Under the pieces are notes generated by a model. That model did no database searches. It saw nothing but the letters and a program-made list of their open reading frames with translations, and had not been told where the DNA came from. A stretch of DNA of 12,968 nt from Muribaculaceae bacterium (GTDB lineage: Bacteria; Bacteroidota; Bacteroidia; Bacteroidales; Muribaculaceae). Made by a program: the position numbers and the translations under genes. Below are positions 7,101 through 12,968 of this stretch, piece after piece. How positions within the stretch are numbered: the stretch's first letter is position 1; each line of letters starts with the position of its first letter. The DNA lies in contig JAIDTS010000114.1 of assembly GCA_029060585.1 (NCBI GenBank), forward strand, positions 1-12,968, read 5' to 3'.

Positions 7101-8540
7101 ATGAAACCAATCCAGCTACCCCCAGATAGCGCCAGCTCATCCGCCTATAATGATACTCCGCCGCGTCAAAGACGCCAGGCCCGACTTTATACGCTGCTTG
7201 GTGGAAATGGTAGTGGAAAATCGCTCTTCATGAATGAAATAGCTGCGCTTAACCCGGAAGATGCATACGCAGTCTCGGCAGTCACGGGAGGTATGCCCGG
7301 AAGAGTCACGGGATCGCTGCAGCAACTTATGACCGTGCTTTCCCTCGAAGAGGAGAAGGCGCGGTTTCGTGTTCTAAAGGAAATATGGGAGGAAACCTTC
7401 CCGGGCAATACGATATACACAGAAAAGGGAAAGGCCAAGATACGAAACCGTTCGGGGAAGGACTCGATAAGCATACGCTCGCTCAGCCGGGGTGAGAAGG
7501 CCGCACTCTACTATATAGCCGCGACACTTCTCGCTCCGCAGGGTGCGCTCATCCTCGTAGACTCCCCTACGCTCTTCCTGCACCCAACGGCCATAGGGAT
7601 ACTATGGGACCGTATAGAACGCTCTCGGAGCGACTGCCGATTCGTCTACGACACCTACGACCCCAATTTCAGTTCGGGACAGGCACGACGCACAGCAATC
7701 TGGATAAAGGACTATGACGCCGCTGAGCACTCCTGGCGCTACCAGATAATCGCAGACGGAGAACTCCCCGACGAAATCTTCCTACAGATGATGGGGAGCC
7801 GCAGACCGATCCTCTTCACGGAAGGAGATACCTCCCATAGCATCGATATGAGACTCTACAGCGTCGTCTTCCCCGAATTCACCGTAAAACCCCTCGGCAG
7901 CTGCGATAAAGTGATCGAATCTACCCGCACAATGCAGTCGCTACGCTCTATGCACCGCATAGAAAGCTACGGACTCGTAGACCGAGACCGGAGGAGTGAG
8001 CAGGAAGTTGAATACCTCCGCGCAAAACACATTCTCGTACCGGAAGTAGCGGAAGTCGAAAACATTTTCCTCGCTCCAGGAGTGGTGGAAACTATGGCGG
8101 AAATACGCAACCGCAACCCGAAGAAAGTGCTCAAAGCCGTCAGGCAGGAAGTGATGCACAAGTTTGAGCAGATGCTCGAAAGTCAGGCACTCCAGCACAC
8201 GCGCCACAGGATGAAGCGAGACGTAGAACGAAAAATCGATGCCCGTTTCACATGCATCACCGCTCTTGAGCTACACATCAAAAGCCTTATAAAGAAACTC
8301 AAGCCACGCGAGACCTACGACCAGCTCGCTGCAGTATTCCGCAGGATGGCTCGCGGAGGAGACTACGAAGGAGTGTTGAGGGTCTTCAACCACAAGCCTA
8401 TGTTTACCGGCAGCTGCGTAGCCAAGGCACTGGGATATTCAAACATCGACGAATACGTAAACGGAGTGATCGGCGCCATGAAGCACGGCGACCAACAGGC
8501 CGAACAGCTGCGGCAGGAAATACGCAAGCTATTCTCCTGA
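7101..8540 (+). CDS. Fused AAA/ABC-type ATPase and DUF4435 (TOPRIM-like) protein
   Basis: This 479-residue protein has two parts. Residues about 28-215 form a compact ABC-type ATPase: Walker A GGNGSGKS (34-41), signature LSRGE (128-132), and a Walker B-like ILVDSP (151-156) followed by LHP. The usual glutamate after the Walker B aspartate is serine (S155), and the histidine of the later TH switch appears to be replaced (TYD near 185-187). Residues about 235-330 resemble DUF4435, a TOPRIM-like domain: LFTEGD with E241, LVDRD with D294 and D296, and EVEN (318-321). The remainder is basic and helical. The combination is that of OLD nucleases and of the PARIS defence pair AriA (AAA) and AriB (DUF4435), but the ATPase part is shorter than in those and the setting is housekeeping. 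Function is therefore open: nucleic-acid processing, defence or repair. Confidence 0.75.
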   Translation: MKPIQLPPDSASSSAYNDTPPRQRRQARLYTLLGGNGSGKSLFMNEIAALNPEDAYAVSAVTGGMPGRVTGSLQQLMTVLSLEEEKARFRVLKEIWEETFPGNTIYTEKGKAKIRNRSGKDSISIRSLSRGEKAALYYIAATLLAPQGALILVDSPTLFLHPTAIGILWDRIERSRSDCRFVYDTYDPNFSSGQARRTAIWIKDYDAAEHSWRYQIIADGELPDEIFLQMMGSRRPILFTEGDTSHSIDMRLYSVVFPEFTVKPLGSCDKVIESTRTMQSLRSMHRIESYGLVDRDRRSEQEVEYLRAKHILVPEVAEVENIFLAPGVVETMAEIRNRNPKKVLKAVRQEVMHKFEQMLESQALQHTRHRMKRDVERKIDARFTCITALELHIKSLIKKLKPRETYDQLAAVFRRMARGGDYEGVLRVFNHKPMFTGSCVAKALGYSNIDEYVNGVIGAMKHGDQQAEQLRQEIRKLFS

Positions 8541-8580
8541 CTCCGCAACAATACCCCGCGCCTGAGTGTTTTTATGATAT

Positions 8581-8622
8581 ACGTTTCACGCACCACGCGC
8601 TACGCATTACGCATTACGCACT
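8581..8622 (+). repeat. Heptad array 3 (six 7-base units) before glgB
   Basis: Six 7-base units begin at 8581, 8588, 8595, 8602, 8609 and 8616, each starting with ACG; the two central units are both ACGCATT, and others include ACGCACC and ACGCGCT. The array ends 13 bases before the glgB ATG at 8636, and A-rich sequence follows. The rest of the 95-base gap (8541-8580) shows no hairpin and no convincing promoter. The unit sequence is unlike arrays 1 and 2, yet the period and the leading AC are the same. Confidence 0.8.
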
Positions 8623-8635
8623 AAAATCCATATAT

Positions 8636-10804
8636 ATGGCCCGCAAGAAAAAACAACTCGAAATCCTACGCAACGACCCTTGGCTCGAACCGTTCGAGGA
8701 AGCCATCGTCGGTCGACATGAAGACGCTGTTCGGAAAATAAAGGAGATTACCGCCGACTCTGGCTCTCTCTCGAAATTCGCCGACGCATACGATTATTTC
8801 GGACTTCACCACGAAAAGGACGGCAGCTGGACCTTCCGCGAATTCGCGCCTAACGCAACCTCGATACACCTCATCGGAACATTCGATGACTGGAAACTCA
8901 ACGACGACTACAAGCTCAGCCCTGTTGGGGACAGCGGATCGTGGGAGTTAAAGCTTCCCGCCGACAAGCTTCATGACGGAGACCTCTACAAGATGTTCGT
9001 CACATGGAAGGGTGGACAGGGAGAGCGCATCCCTGCATATGCGACAAGAGTAGTGCAGGACGAGGAGACCAAGATATTCAGCGCGCAGGTATACGCTCCG
9101 GAACATCCATATGAATTCAAAGTAACCGACTTCGTTCCCGATACGAAGCCACTGCTCATCTACGAATGTCATATCGGCATGGCGCAGCAGGAGGAAAAGG
9201 TAGGCAGCTACGAGGAATTCCGCACTAAAATACTACCCCGCATCGCGGCCGACGGCTACAACGCTATCCAGATAATGGCCATACAGGAGCATCCTTATTA
9301 CGGTTCGTTCGGCTACCACGTCAGCAGTTTCTATGCAGCCTCGAGCCGTTTCGGCACTCCCGATGACCTTAAGCGCCTCATTGACGACGCGCATGAACTT
9401 GGAATAGCCGTGATAATGGATATAGTGCATAGCCATGCAGTTAAAAATGAAGTGGAAGGTCTCGGACGCCTCGACGGTAGCTACGACCTTTACTTCAACA
9501 GCGGCGACAGACGCGAGCACCCGGCTTGGGACTCATTGCTGTTCGACTACGGAAAAAACTACGTGCTCTACTTCCTTCTGAGCAACTGCAAGTTCTGGCA
9601 GGAGGAATACAGATTTGACGGTTTCAGATTCGACGGCGTCACATCCATGCTTTATTACGACCATGGACTCGGGAAGGCATTCGGTGGATATCAGGACTAT
9701 TATGACGGCAACCAGGACACCAACGCAATCGTCTATCTTACGCTCGCCAACATCCTTATCCACGAGGTGAACCCCAACGCCATCACCATAGCCGAGGAAA
9801 TGAGCGGAATGCCGGGACTCGCCGTAAAATTCAAGGACGGCGGCATAGGATTCGACTACAGAATGGCAATGGGAATCCCCGATTACTGGATCAAGATGAT
9901 AAAGGAGAAGAAAGACGAGGACTGGCATCCCACATCAATATTCTGGGAACTCACAAACCGTCGCGCCGACGAGAAAACCATCTCTTATTGCGAGAGCCAT
10001 GACCAGGCCCTCGTGGGAGACAAGACCATAATCTTCCGCCTCATCGACAAAGAGATGTACTGGCACATGATGGACGGAGACAACGATTTCACCGTGGAAC
10101 GCGGCATGGCGCTCCATAAGATGATCCGCCTTGTGACACTCGCAAGCATCAACGGAGGATACCTAAACTTCATGGGTAACGAGTTCGGACATCCGGAATG
10201 GATCGACTTCCCGCGTGAGGGTAACGGCTGGAGCCACAAGTACGCCCGCAGGCAGTGGGACCTCGTAGACCGCGAAGACCTCAAATACAAATACCTCAAC
10301 CGCTTCGACAACTCAATGGTCGGGCTGGTGGAAAAACAATACAATTTCCAGGCAAAACCTGTAGAGAAACTTTGGGAGAAAGACGACGACCAGGTGCTCG
10401 CCTTCAAGCGAGGCGACCTTATCTTCGTCTTCAACTGGAGTCCTAACCAGTCGTTTCCCGACTATGGCTTCCTCGCTCCGGCCGGGGAATACGAGGTGGT
10501 ACTCGACTCTGACTCTCCGGAATTCGGCGGACACGGCCTCATTGACGACAGCGTGCACCATTTCACCACCCCCGACCCACTCTACTCGCCAGCCGGAAAG
10601 GGATGGCTCAAAATGTATATTCCGGCGAGGACTGCCCAGGTGCTCCGCATGGTGAAGCAGCGCCCTGCCCGCAAGCCCGCTACCGCCAAGGCAGAGACCG
10701 TCAAGCCGAAGACAGAGGCTTCGCCGGCAAAGAAGGCTTCGGCAAAGGGAAAGGTGCCTCCCCAAAAGAGCTCATCGAAAAAGACCACAACAAAGAAGAA
10801 ATGA
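8636..10804 (+). CDS. glgB: 1,4-alpha-glucan branching enzyme (eukaryote-like type) with basic C-terminal tail
   Basis: The enzyme cuts an alpha-1,4 glucan chain and transfers the piece to form an alpha-1,6 branch in glycogen. The 722 residues hold an N-terminal CBM48-like module (about 50-150, with FREFAPNATSIHLIGTFDDW), a GH13 catalytic barrel (about 170-560) and a C-terminal all-beta domain to about 672. The four GH13 motifs are intact: DIVHSH (D262), FRFDGVTSM (nucleophile D333), IAEEMSGMP (acid/base E387) and ESHDQALVGDKT (D456). These sequences resemble animal and plant branching enzymes more than the E. coli type, as is common in Bacteroidetes. Unusually, residues about 676-722 form a Lys/Ala/Thr/Ser/Pro-rich tail like that of histone H1, ending in TTTKKK. 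The stop overlaps the cmk start as ATGA, so translation is probably coupled. A 7-base repeat array lies in the leader. Confidence 0.95.
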   Translation: MARKKKQLEILRNDPWLEPFEEAIVGRHEDAVRKIKEITADSGSLSKFADAYDYFGLHHEKDGSWTFREFAPNATSIHLIGTFDDWKLNDDYKLSPVGDSGSWELKLPADKLHDGDLYKMFVTWKGGQGERIPAYATRVVQDEETKIFSAQVYAPEHPYEFKVTDFVPDTKPLLIYECHIGMAQQEEKVGSYEEFRTKILPRIAADGYNAIQIMAIQEHPYYGSFGYHVSSFYAASSRFGTPDDLKRLIDDAHELGIAVIMDIVHSHAVKNEVEGLGRLDGSYDLYFNSGDRREHPAWDSLLFDYGKNYVLYFLLSNCKFWQEEYRFDGFRFDGVTSMLYYDHGLGKAFGGYQDYYDGNQDTNAIVYLTLANILIHEVNPNAITIAEEMSGMPGLAVKFKDGGIGFDYRMAMGIPDYWIKMIKEKKDEDWHPTSIFWELTNRRADEKTISYCESHDQALVGDKTIIFRLIDKEMYWHMMDGDNDFTVERGMALHKMIRLVTLASINGGYLNFMGNEFGHPEWIDFPREGNGWSHKYARRQWDLVDREDLKYKYLNRFDNSMVGLVEKQYNFQAKPVEKLWEKDDDQVLAFKRGDLIFVFNWSPNQSFPDYGFLAPAGEYEVVLDSDSPEFGGHGLIDDSVHHFTTPDPLYSPAGKGWLKMYIPARTAQVLRMVKQRPARKPATAKAETVKPKTEASPAKKASAKGKVPPQKSSSKKTTTKKK

Positions 10805-11490
10805 AGAAGATCACAATAGCTATCGACGGATTCAGCTCGAGCGGCAAAAGCACTATGGCGAAGCAGCTCGCTAAAAAAATCGGATATGTATACGTTGACA
10901 GTGGCGCGATGTATCGCGCTACTACACTCTATGCCATCCGCCACGGAATGACCTCGAAGGAACGAGGGGTAGACACCGAGTCGCTCATAGCCGCCCTGCC
11001 TGACATCCACATATCTTTCATCATCACACCGGAGGAGACACAGCACACGCTGCTCAACGGAGAGGATGTAGAAAAGGAAATCCGCGGAATGGAAGTCAGC
11101 GGGTGGGTAAGTCCGGTGGCAGTAATCCCGGAAGTTCGCCATTATCTCGTCGGGCTCCAGCAGCAATATGGCAAAGATAAGGGTATAGTAATGGACGGGC
11201 GCGACATCGGCACCACTGTGTTCCCTGACGCGGAGATGAAGGTCTTCGTGAAGGCAAGTCCCGAGGTAAGGGCCCGAAGACGCTTCGATGAGCTCATCGA
11301 GAAGGGAACTCCCTCTGACTATGAAGCCGTGCTCGCCAACATCAAGGAGCGCGACCATATCGACACCACCAGGAAAGAATCACCGCTTCGCAAGGCCGAC
11401 GATGCGTTCGAGCTTGACAACGACAACCTGACGAGGGAGGAGCAGATGGAAGTGCTCGTCAAACTTTTCGAGGATAAGACACGTGGCTAA
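10801..11490 (+). CDS. cmk: (d)CMP kinase
   Basis: Cytidylate kinase phosphorylates CMP and dCMP with ATP, recycling pyrimidine nucleotides in the cytoplasm. The 229-residue length is typical. Visible motifs are the P-loop GFSSSGKS (10-17), the CMP-binding DSGAMYRA (33-40) and DGRDIGTTVFPDA (132-144), followed by an Arg-rich lid region (RARRRFDEL, 157-165). The ATG at 10801 is chosen because the protein then begins MKKITIAIDG, as in the family; the frame is open upstream for 66 more codons through the glgB tail, but that stretch looks like nothing known. It overlaps glgB by 4 bases and ispH by 8. The cmk-ispH neighbourhood is common in bacteria. Confidence 0.95.
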   Translation: MKKITIAIDGFSSSGKSTMAKQLAKKIGYVYVDSGAMYRATTLYAIRHGMTSKERGVDTESLIAALPDIHISFIITPEETQHTLLNGEDVEKEIRGMEVSGWVSPVAVIPEVRHYLVGLQQQYGKDKGIVMDGRDIGTTVFPDAEMKVFVKASPEVRARRRFDELIEKGTPSDYEAVLANIKERDHIDTTRKESPLRKADDAFELDNDNLTREEQMEVLVKLFEDKTRG

Positions 11491-12379
11491 GATAGAGATC
11501 GACAACGGCAGTGGCTTCTGTTTCGGTGTGACCACAGCCATATCCAAGGCGGAAGAGGTGCTGGAGCGGAAGGGTGTGCTCTATTGCCTCGGCGATATCG
11601 TGCACAACGCCGGAGAAGTGGAGCGTCTCCGCAAGAAAGGACTCATAACGGTAGACCATGAGGAATTCGCCAAACTTCACAACGTCAAGGTGCTGTTGCG
11701 TGCACACGGCGAGCCCCCCTCCACATATGAGACGGCGCGCCGCAACGGTATCGAGATAATTGATGCGACATGTCCCGTGGTGCTACAGCTCCAGAAACGC
11801 ATCAAGGACGCCTATTCCAATCCCGCGGAGCCTGTAGGAGATCCGGCAAAGGATCCCCTGATACTCATATACGGAAAACCGGGACATGCCGAGGTGAACG
11901 GACTCGTTGGGCAGACGGAAGGAAGCGCGGTCGTGATTCAAGACAAAGCCGACCTCGACACACTCGACCTTGACCGCGACATCTGGCTCTATTCCCAGAC
12001 CACGAAATCTATCGAAGGGTTTCAGGAAATAGTGGCCGAGATCAAGTCGAGAAAGAAAAAAGGTTCGTTCCAGTGGTTTGATACGATCTGCCGCCAGGTT
12101 GCCAATCGTATGCCACGGATGCGTGACTTCGCTGCGGGACATGACGTCATATTGTTTGTCTCAGGAGCAAAGAGCAGCAACGGAAAGGTGCTCTACGCGC
12201 AATGCAAGGAAGTGAATCCGAAGACTTATCTGATCACCGACGAAACCGAATTGAACCCCGCTTGGATAGAGGGAGCCTCAAGCATTGGTATATGCGGCGC
12301 TACCTCCACACCGAGATGGCTGATGCAGAAAGTTGCCGAGGCCTGCGCTAAAGACCAGGAAGATGACGCCGAAGAATGA
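11483..12379 (+). CDS. ispH: 4-hydroxy-3-methylbut-2-enyl diphosphate reductase
   Basis: IspH (LytB) is the iron-sulfur enzyme of the last step of the MEP isoprenoid pathway, converting HMBPP to IPP and DMAPP. The 298-residue protein has the three cluster cysteines, C13 in GFCFGV, C97 in DATCPVV and C203 in FDTICRQV. Substrate-pocket residues are also present: H41 in DIVHN, H75 in RAHGE, H135 and E137 in GHAEVNG, and SSN at 231-233. The start is GTG at 11483, inside the last codons of cmk (8-base overlap), giving MAKIEIDNGSGFCFG; this is supported by the correct distance to the first cysteine. The C-terminus is short and acidic (DQEDDAEE). It overlaps tadA by 17 bases. Confidence 0.95.
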   Translation: MAKIEIDNGSGFCFGVTTAISKAEEVLERKGVLYCLGDIVHNAGEVERLRKKGLITVDHEEFAKLHNVKVLLRAHGEPPSTYETARRNGIEIIDATCPVVLQLQKRIKDAYSNPAEPVGDPAKDPLILIYGKPGHAEVNGLVGQTEGSAVVIQDKADLDTLDLDRDIWLYSQTTKSIEGFQEIVAEIKSRKKKGSFQWFDTICRQVANRMPRMRDFAAGHDVILFVSGAKSSNGKVLYAQCKEVNPKTYLITDETELNPAWIEGASSIGICGATSTPRWLMQKVAEACAKDQEDDAEE

Positions 12380-12809
12380 CGAATACTGGATGAGACATGC
12401 ACTCACGGAAGCAGAACTGGCTTTTGCGGAAGACGAGGTGCCCGTTGGCGCTGTAGTGGTCTGCAACGACAGAATAATCGCACGGGGCCACAACCAGACC
12501 GAAAGACTGACCGACGTAACTGCCCACGCCGAGATGATAGCTATTACCGCCGCGCAGGAAAACCTCGGAGGTAGAGTTCTTCCGGAATGCACGCTATATG
12601 TCACGGTGGAGCCATGCTATATGTGTGCAGGAGCTATAGGATGGTCGAGATTTGGTCGCGTGGTATGGGGGGCCGACGATCCGAAGCGCGGTTTCCATTC
12701 ATATTTTGGCGGTAAATCGCCACTCCACCCGAAGACAAAAGTCAACTCCGGAGTGCTCGCAGAGGAATGCAGCGCCCTGATGAAGAGTTTTTTTCAGAAG
12801 AAGAGATGA
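12363..12809 (+). CDS. tadA: tRNA-specific adenosine deaminase
   Basis: TadA deaminates adenosine 34 to inosine in the anticodon of tRNA-Arg(ACG), widening decoding of CGN codons. The 148-residue protein has the cytidine/deoxycytidylate deaminase zinc site: HAE with ligand H55 and catalytic E57, and PCYMC with ligands C85 and C88. DEVPVGAV (24-31), GHNQTE (42-47) and the DDPKRG segment (105-110) are usual for this family. The ATG at 12363 gives MTPKNDEYWMRHAL, which matches typical TadA N-termini; it overlaps ispH by 17 bases. The ATG at 12390, eleven bases after the ispH stop, is a possible alternative start that would remove nine residues; the earlier ATG at 12333 is inside ispH and adds only unrelated residues. 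It is the last gene of the glgB-cmk-ispH-tadA run. Confidence 0.93.
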   Translation: MTPKNDEYWMRHALTEAELAFAEDEVPVGAVVVCNDRIIARGHNQTERLTDVTAHAEMIAITAAQENLGGRVLPECTLYVTVEPCYMCAGAIGWSRFGRVVWGADDPKRGFHSYFGGKSPLHPKTKVNSGVLAEECSALMKSFFQKKR

Positions 12810-12874
12810 GGGCGACAGCTCAGCGATAAGAAGCACCAAAAGAAAGACATTAATTTATATATCAACGTTTTAAC

Positions 12875-12918
12875 AGATGAGGCAAGCCTAATTAGCTTGC
12901 CTCATCTACTGTTTTGTT
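12875..12918 (+). terminator. Rho-independent terminator after tadA
   Basis: A perfect 13-bp stem is formed by AGATGAGGCAAGC (12875-12887) and its complement at 12895-12907, around the 7-base loop CTAATTA. It is followed by ACTGTTTTGTT, a broken T tract. It is the first strong hairpin after the glgB-cmk-ispH-tadA run and probably ends it. On the - strand the sequence beyond the stem is not T-rich, so it works best in the + direction. The 65 bases between the tadA stop and the stem show no gene. Confidence 0.75.
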
Positions 12919-12967
12919 ACAAAATAATTAAGCGTGTTACAAAATTATTTCATATTTTTTACAAAAT
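12917..12967 (+). repeat. Three spaced copies of TTACAAAAT in an AT-rich region
   Basis: TTACAAAAT occurs at 12917-12925, 12937-12945 and 12959-12967, so starts are 20 and 22 bases apart, about two helical turns. The first two copies share the longer TGTTACAAAAT. Between and around them AAATAATT (12922-12929) and AATTATTT (12943-12950) are also inverted complements. This looks like an operator or promoter region of the next gene, which starts beyond the window. No TAnnTTTG element is seen before the window ends. Confidence 0.55.
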
Positions 12968-12968
12968 A

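Noticed and set aside
7101..8540. Calling the AAA-DUF4435 gene a PARIS defence system outright
   Set aside because: The ATPase half is shorter than expected, key residues differ, and no defence genes or mobile elements surround it; only domain resemblance is claimed.
8580..8587. TACGTTTC as a -7 promoter element for glgB
   Set aside because: It misses the final G of TAnnTTTG, has no TTTG at the right distance upstream, and overlaps the first heptad unit, so chance is a better explanation.
10603..10800. 66-codon upstream extension of the cmk frame
   Set aside because: It runs through the glgB tail in another frame, has no similarity to cmk N-termini, and the ATG at 10801 gives the expected beginning with an ATGA overlap.
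10582..11358. 258-codon open frame on the - strand opposite glgB and cmk
   Set aside because: It spans the junction of two certain genes on the other strand and its translation is Arg/Cys/Leu-rich with no recognisable motif.
12333..12362. Upstream in-frame ATG for tadA
   Set aside because: It adds ten residues unlike TadA N-termini and lengthens the overlap with ispH; the ATG at 12363 gives the family-like start.

Overview
The window looks like chromosomal DNA from the order Bacteroidales, and most probably the family Muribaculaceae; the order is much surer than the family. The evidence is: promoter elements matching the Bacteroidetes TTTG / TAnnTTTG pattern, little sign of Shine-Dalgarno sequences, a PCMD-domain lipoprotein, a DUF4923 protein, an AAA-ATPase-like/PD-(D/E)XK gene of the type Bacteroidales carry in many copies, and a eukaryote-like glycogen branching enzyme. 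All eleven supported genes lie on the + strand.

Layout. (1) Positions 1-1880: a strong terminator for an upstream gene outside the window, then a self-contained unit with a good promoter and a 519-residue AAA-ATPase-like/nuclease-fold protein. This unit is bracketed by two copies of a 16-base direct repeat and followed by two small hairpins. (2) Positions 1894-6411: an envelope cluster of two tandem paralogous outer-membrane beta-barrel proteins (the second with a long N-terminal extension), a PCMD lipoprotein and a secreted DUF4923 protein. The first three are tightly packed (4-base overlap, then a 7-base gap) behind a promoter-like element. (3) Positions 6412-8635: riboflavin synthase (GTG start) and a 479-residue protein joining a compact ABC-type ATPase to a TOPRIM-like DUF4435 domain. 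(4) Positions 8636-12809: glgB, cmk, ispH and tadA in a chain of overlapping reading frames (4, 8 and 17 bases), so probably one translationally coupled operon. (5) Positions 12810-12968: a clear terminator hairpin and an AT-rich region with three copies of TTACAAAAT spaced 20 and 22 bases apart, probably the upstream region of the next gene.

The most unusual feature is a set of three short intergenic arrays, just before ribE, the AAA-DUF4435 gene and glgB. Each is a perfectly phased 7-base tandem repeat whose units all begin with AC followed by T or G (4, 6 and 6 units). The unit sequence differs between arrays, but period, phase letters and placement are shared. Other points worth attention are the flanking repeats around the first gene, the AAA-TOPRIM protein (PARIS/OLD-like parts in a housekeeping setting, with an altered Walker B), and the histone-like basic tail on GlgB. 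No RNA genes, CRISPR arrays or insertion sequences were seen.
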